NCBI GenBank assembly: GCA_013811855.1
Contig: JACCUL010000131.1
Location: 1 to 6,509, forward strand
Length of the DNA: 6,509 bases
DNA from: Acidimicrobiia bacterium
Lineage (GTDB): Bacteria; Actinomycetota; Acidimicrobiia; Acidimicrobiales; Ilumatobacteraceae
Direction: 5' to 3'
Shown here piece after piece: positions 5,051-6,509 of the stretch. The notes beneath the pieces are model-generated. The model saw nothing but the letters and a program-made list of their open reading frames with translations, was not told the origin of the DNA and did no database searches. The position numbers were made by a program, and so were the translations under genes. Within the stretch, counting starts at the first letter, position 1, and every line of letters starts with the position of its first letter.

Positions 5051-6187
5051 ATGTTCGAGGCTCCCGCCTGGCTCCTGGCCAAGTTCTACGACTTCACCGG
5101 TGATTACACGATCTCGATCGCGCTGATCGCGTTGGTCGTCATGTTGATCATCACGCCGCTGACGCTGAAGAGCACCAAGGGGATGCTCGAGATGCAGCGT
5201 CTGGCCCCGGAGATGCGCAAGCTGCAGCAGCAGCACCGCAACGACCGGGTCAAGCTCAACGAAGAGATGATGAAGCTGTACCAGGAGCACAAGGTCAACC
5301 CGATGTCCTCGTGCCTGCCGCTGGTGGCGCAGATGCCGGTCTTCATCATCATGTTCCGCATCCTGCACGGGCTGACGTACCGACCCGTCGGTGCGGCCCG
5401 TCCGGCGGCCCGCGCCGTGCTCATCGCCGCAGGGCGCGATTCGTCGGAGTTCGGGTTTCTCCCCCGCTACATCTCACACCAGACCGAGCTCTTCGACTCC
5501 CTCGTCGGCCAGCGGGAGATGAACTCGATTGGCCTCGACCTGGCTCGTTCGGCGGCCACGGCGCTCGGGGATGGGTTCGCCACCGGCCTGCCGTACGCGC
5601 TCCTCGTGGTGGCGCTCGGTGGGATCTACTTCCTGCAGCAGCGGATGGTCGCCGCTCGCGCCGCGGTCAGCCCGACGATGTCGGCCAGCCAGCAGAAGTT
5701 GATGCAGTACCTGCCGGTGGTCTTCGCCATCTTCCAGGTCTTCTTCCTCCTCGGCCTGGTCATCTACTACATGGCCCAAGCAATCTTCCGCATCGTCCAG
5801 CAGGCCTACATCACGAAGCGCTTCTACGGCCACGACGAGTCGCTCGGACGCCAGGCCCAACGCGCCGGGGAGACGGCAAGGGAGCTGGCCAAACAGGATC
5901 CCGACGGCGGTGGCGGCATGTTCGCCCAGGCCCGCCGTGAGCTCAGCTCGGCCAAGGGTGCCGGTGCGACTGCGCCGAAGCCCAAGGCCACGGCCAAACC
6001 CACGGCCACGACCGCGACGTCCTCCGCGCCGGCGCGCTCGAGTCGGACCTCGACGAAGCGCACCACCGAGCCCAAGAATCGACCGACGCCGACGGGGCGC
6101 GGTGCGGCCGGTCGACCGTCCTCACGACCGCAGTCGGGGCGACCAGGTGGTTCGCGCGCCAAGAACAGCAGCAAACGACGGCCGTAG
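5051..6187 (+). CDS. yidC: Membrane protein insertase YidC/Oxa1 family
   Basis: YidC inserts and folds membrane proteins, alone or with the Sec translocon. The 378-residue product lacks the large periplasmic domain of proteobacterial YidC, as usual in Gram-positives. Hydrophobic segments are visible at about 19-39, 88-108, 179-198 and 220-242, with a less clear one possibly around 150-172. The coiled, charged region after the first (EMQRLAPEMRKLQQQ, 47-61) and NPMSSCLPLVAQMPVF (83-98) are family hallmarks. The position of the conserved groove arginine (five residues before the proline of TPLT) is Met31. The C-terminal 118 residues are a low-complexity tail rich in Ala, Thr, Pro, Ser, Lys and Arg; residues 301-378 have 19 Lys/Arg and one acidic residue. 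The ATG start is clear, although AAGGA lies 13 nt away. It follows yidD by 6 nt. Confidence 0.96.
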   Translation: MFEAPAWLLAKFYDFTGDYTISIALIALVVMLIITPLTLKSTKGMLEMQRLAPEMRKLQQQHRNDRVKLNEEMMKLYQEHKVNPMSSCLPLVAQMPVFIIMFRILHGLTYRPVGAARPAARAVLIAAGRDSSEFGFLPRYISHQTELFDSLVGQREMNSIGLDLARSAATALGDGFATGLPYALLVVALGGIYFLQQRMVAARAAVSPTMSASQQKLMQYLPVVFAIFQVFFLLGLVIYYMAQAIFRIVQQAYITKRFYGHDESLGRQAQRAGETARELAKQDPDGGGGMFAQARRELSSAKGAGATAPKPKATAKPTATTATSSAPARSSRTSTKRTTEPKNRPTPTGRGAAGRPSSRPQSGRPGGSRAKNSSKRRP

Positions 6188-6218
6188 CCCGCCGGGCCTC
6201 GACCGCGCCAGTGGCGTC

Positions 6219-6235
6219 GCCGACGGTCCGTCGGC
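6219..6235 (+). other. Hairpin between yidC and khpB
   Basis: GCCGACG (6219-6225) and CGTCGGC (6229-6235) form a perfect 7-bp GC-rich stem with a 3-nt loop, 32 nt after the yidC stop and 29 nt before the khpB start. No T-run follows (the next bases are C-rich), so it is not a standard intrinsic terminator. It could be a weak attenuator or an mRNA-stabilising or processing structure, if it has any function. Confidence 0.35.
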
Positions 6236-6254
6236 CCCCGCCCCCGACACGAAC

Positions 6255-6258
6255 GGAG
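6255..6258 (+). promoter_or_regulatory. khpB ribosome binding site
   Basis: GGAG with a 6-nt spacer before the ATG at 6265. It sets the start of the partial gene at the right edge. Confidence 0.65.
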
Positions 6259-6264
6259 TAGTAC

Positions 6265-6509
6265 ATGGAATGGGTCGAGACGACCGCTCGGACGATCGAA
6301 GAGGCCAAGGATCTGGCCCTCGACGAGCTCGGTGTCACCGCCGACGAGGCCGACTTCGAGATCGTCGAGGAACCGCGTCCCGGCCTGTTCGGGCGGATCC
6401 GTGGTGAGGCGCGGGTGCGCGCCCGGGTCCGTCCCGAACCGGCCCGCCCCAAGCAGGAGCGCCGTCGCGGGCGGCGTGGCGCCGAGCGGCCGACGTCGCC
6501 GCTGGCGAC
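6265..6509 (+). CDS. khpB: Jag/KhpB RNA-binding protein, N-terminal part (cut by window end)
   Basis: The reading frame is open from ATG 6265 to the window edge, giving 81 codons without a stop. The first 55 or so residues match the Jag N-terminal domain: WVETTARTIEEAKDLALDEL, then GVTADEADFEIVEEPRPGLFG and GEARVRARV. The EEPxxGLFG motif is characteristic. The following residues are a basic, Arg-rich linker (KQERRRGRRG). In the family this is followed by KH and R3H single-stranded-nucleic-acid-binding domains, which would lie beyond the window. Jag/KhpB usually follows yidC, as here, and in other bacteria it acts as an RNA chaperone-like protein linked to cell envelope and division control. 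The gene lies 77 nt after yidC with its own good ribosome binding site, and the gap contains a hairpin. Confidence 0.9.
   Translation, partial: MEWVETTARTIEEAKDLALDELGVTADEADFEIVEEPRPGLFGRIRGEARVRARVRPEPARPKQERRRGRRGAERPTSPLA

Overview
This 6.5-kb window is a bacterial chromosome-origin locus. Three replication genes lie on the minus strand (recF, dnaN, dnaA). The conserved rpmH-rnpA-yidD-yidC-khpB(jag) cluster lies divergently on the plus strand. The DNA is very GC-rich with strong G/C third-position bias, several genes start with GTG or TTG, and the best DnaA boxes are of the actinobacterial TTGTCCACA type. Together these suggest a high-GC actinobacterium. Features of YidC (no large periplasmic domain, a TPLTLKSTKGM stretch after the first membrane segment) and the direct dnaN-recF adjacency make me lean towards an Acidimicrobiia-like lineage, but that placement is inference and recall, not something I could search.

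Layout: recF (2-1093, -), a 19-nt gap, then dnaN (1113-2207, -). A 297-nt gene-free stretch (2208-2504) follows, with several DnaA-box-like 9-mers and a short TAG/TAA/TAG run resembling DnaA-trios next to the dnaN-proximal box. dnaA comes next (2505 to about 3896, -). A second gene-free stretch (3897-4218) has a compact DnaA-box cluster just upstream of dnaA and a plausible promoter for rpmH. Rightwards are rpmH (4219-4353), rnpA (4350-4694), yidD (4691-5044), yidC (5051-6187), and the 5' part of khpB/jag (6265 to beyond the window edge). rpmH/rnpA and rnpA/yidD each overlap by 4 nt (TTGA and GTGA), so this reads as one translationally coupled operon.

How it works together: DnaA binds boxes on both sides of its gene, which suggests a bipartite origin and dnaA autoregulation. 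DnaN is the sliding clamp and RecF acts in gap repair and fork maintenance. The right-hand operon links ribosomal protein L34, the RNase P protein, and the YidD/YidC membrane-insertion pair, followed by an RNA-binding Jag/KhpB protein.

The gene content is ordinary core genome. I see no mobile element, CRISPR, tRNA, rRNA or defence system. The points worth a second look are the fine structure of the origin (candidate trios, an 11-bp tandem box repeat, an inverted box pair), a YidC that lacks the usual groove arginine in its first membrane segment, and an N-terminally extended YidD.
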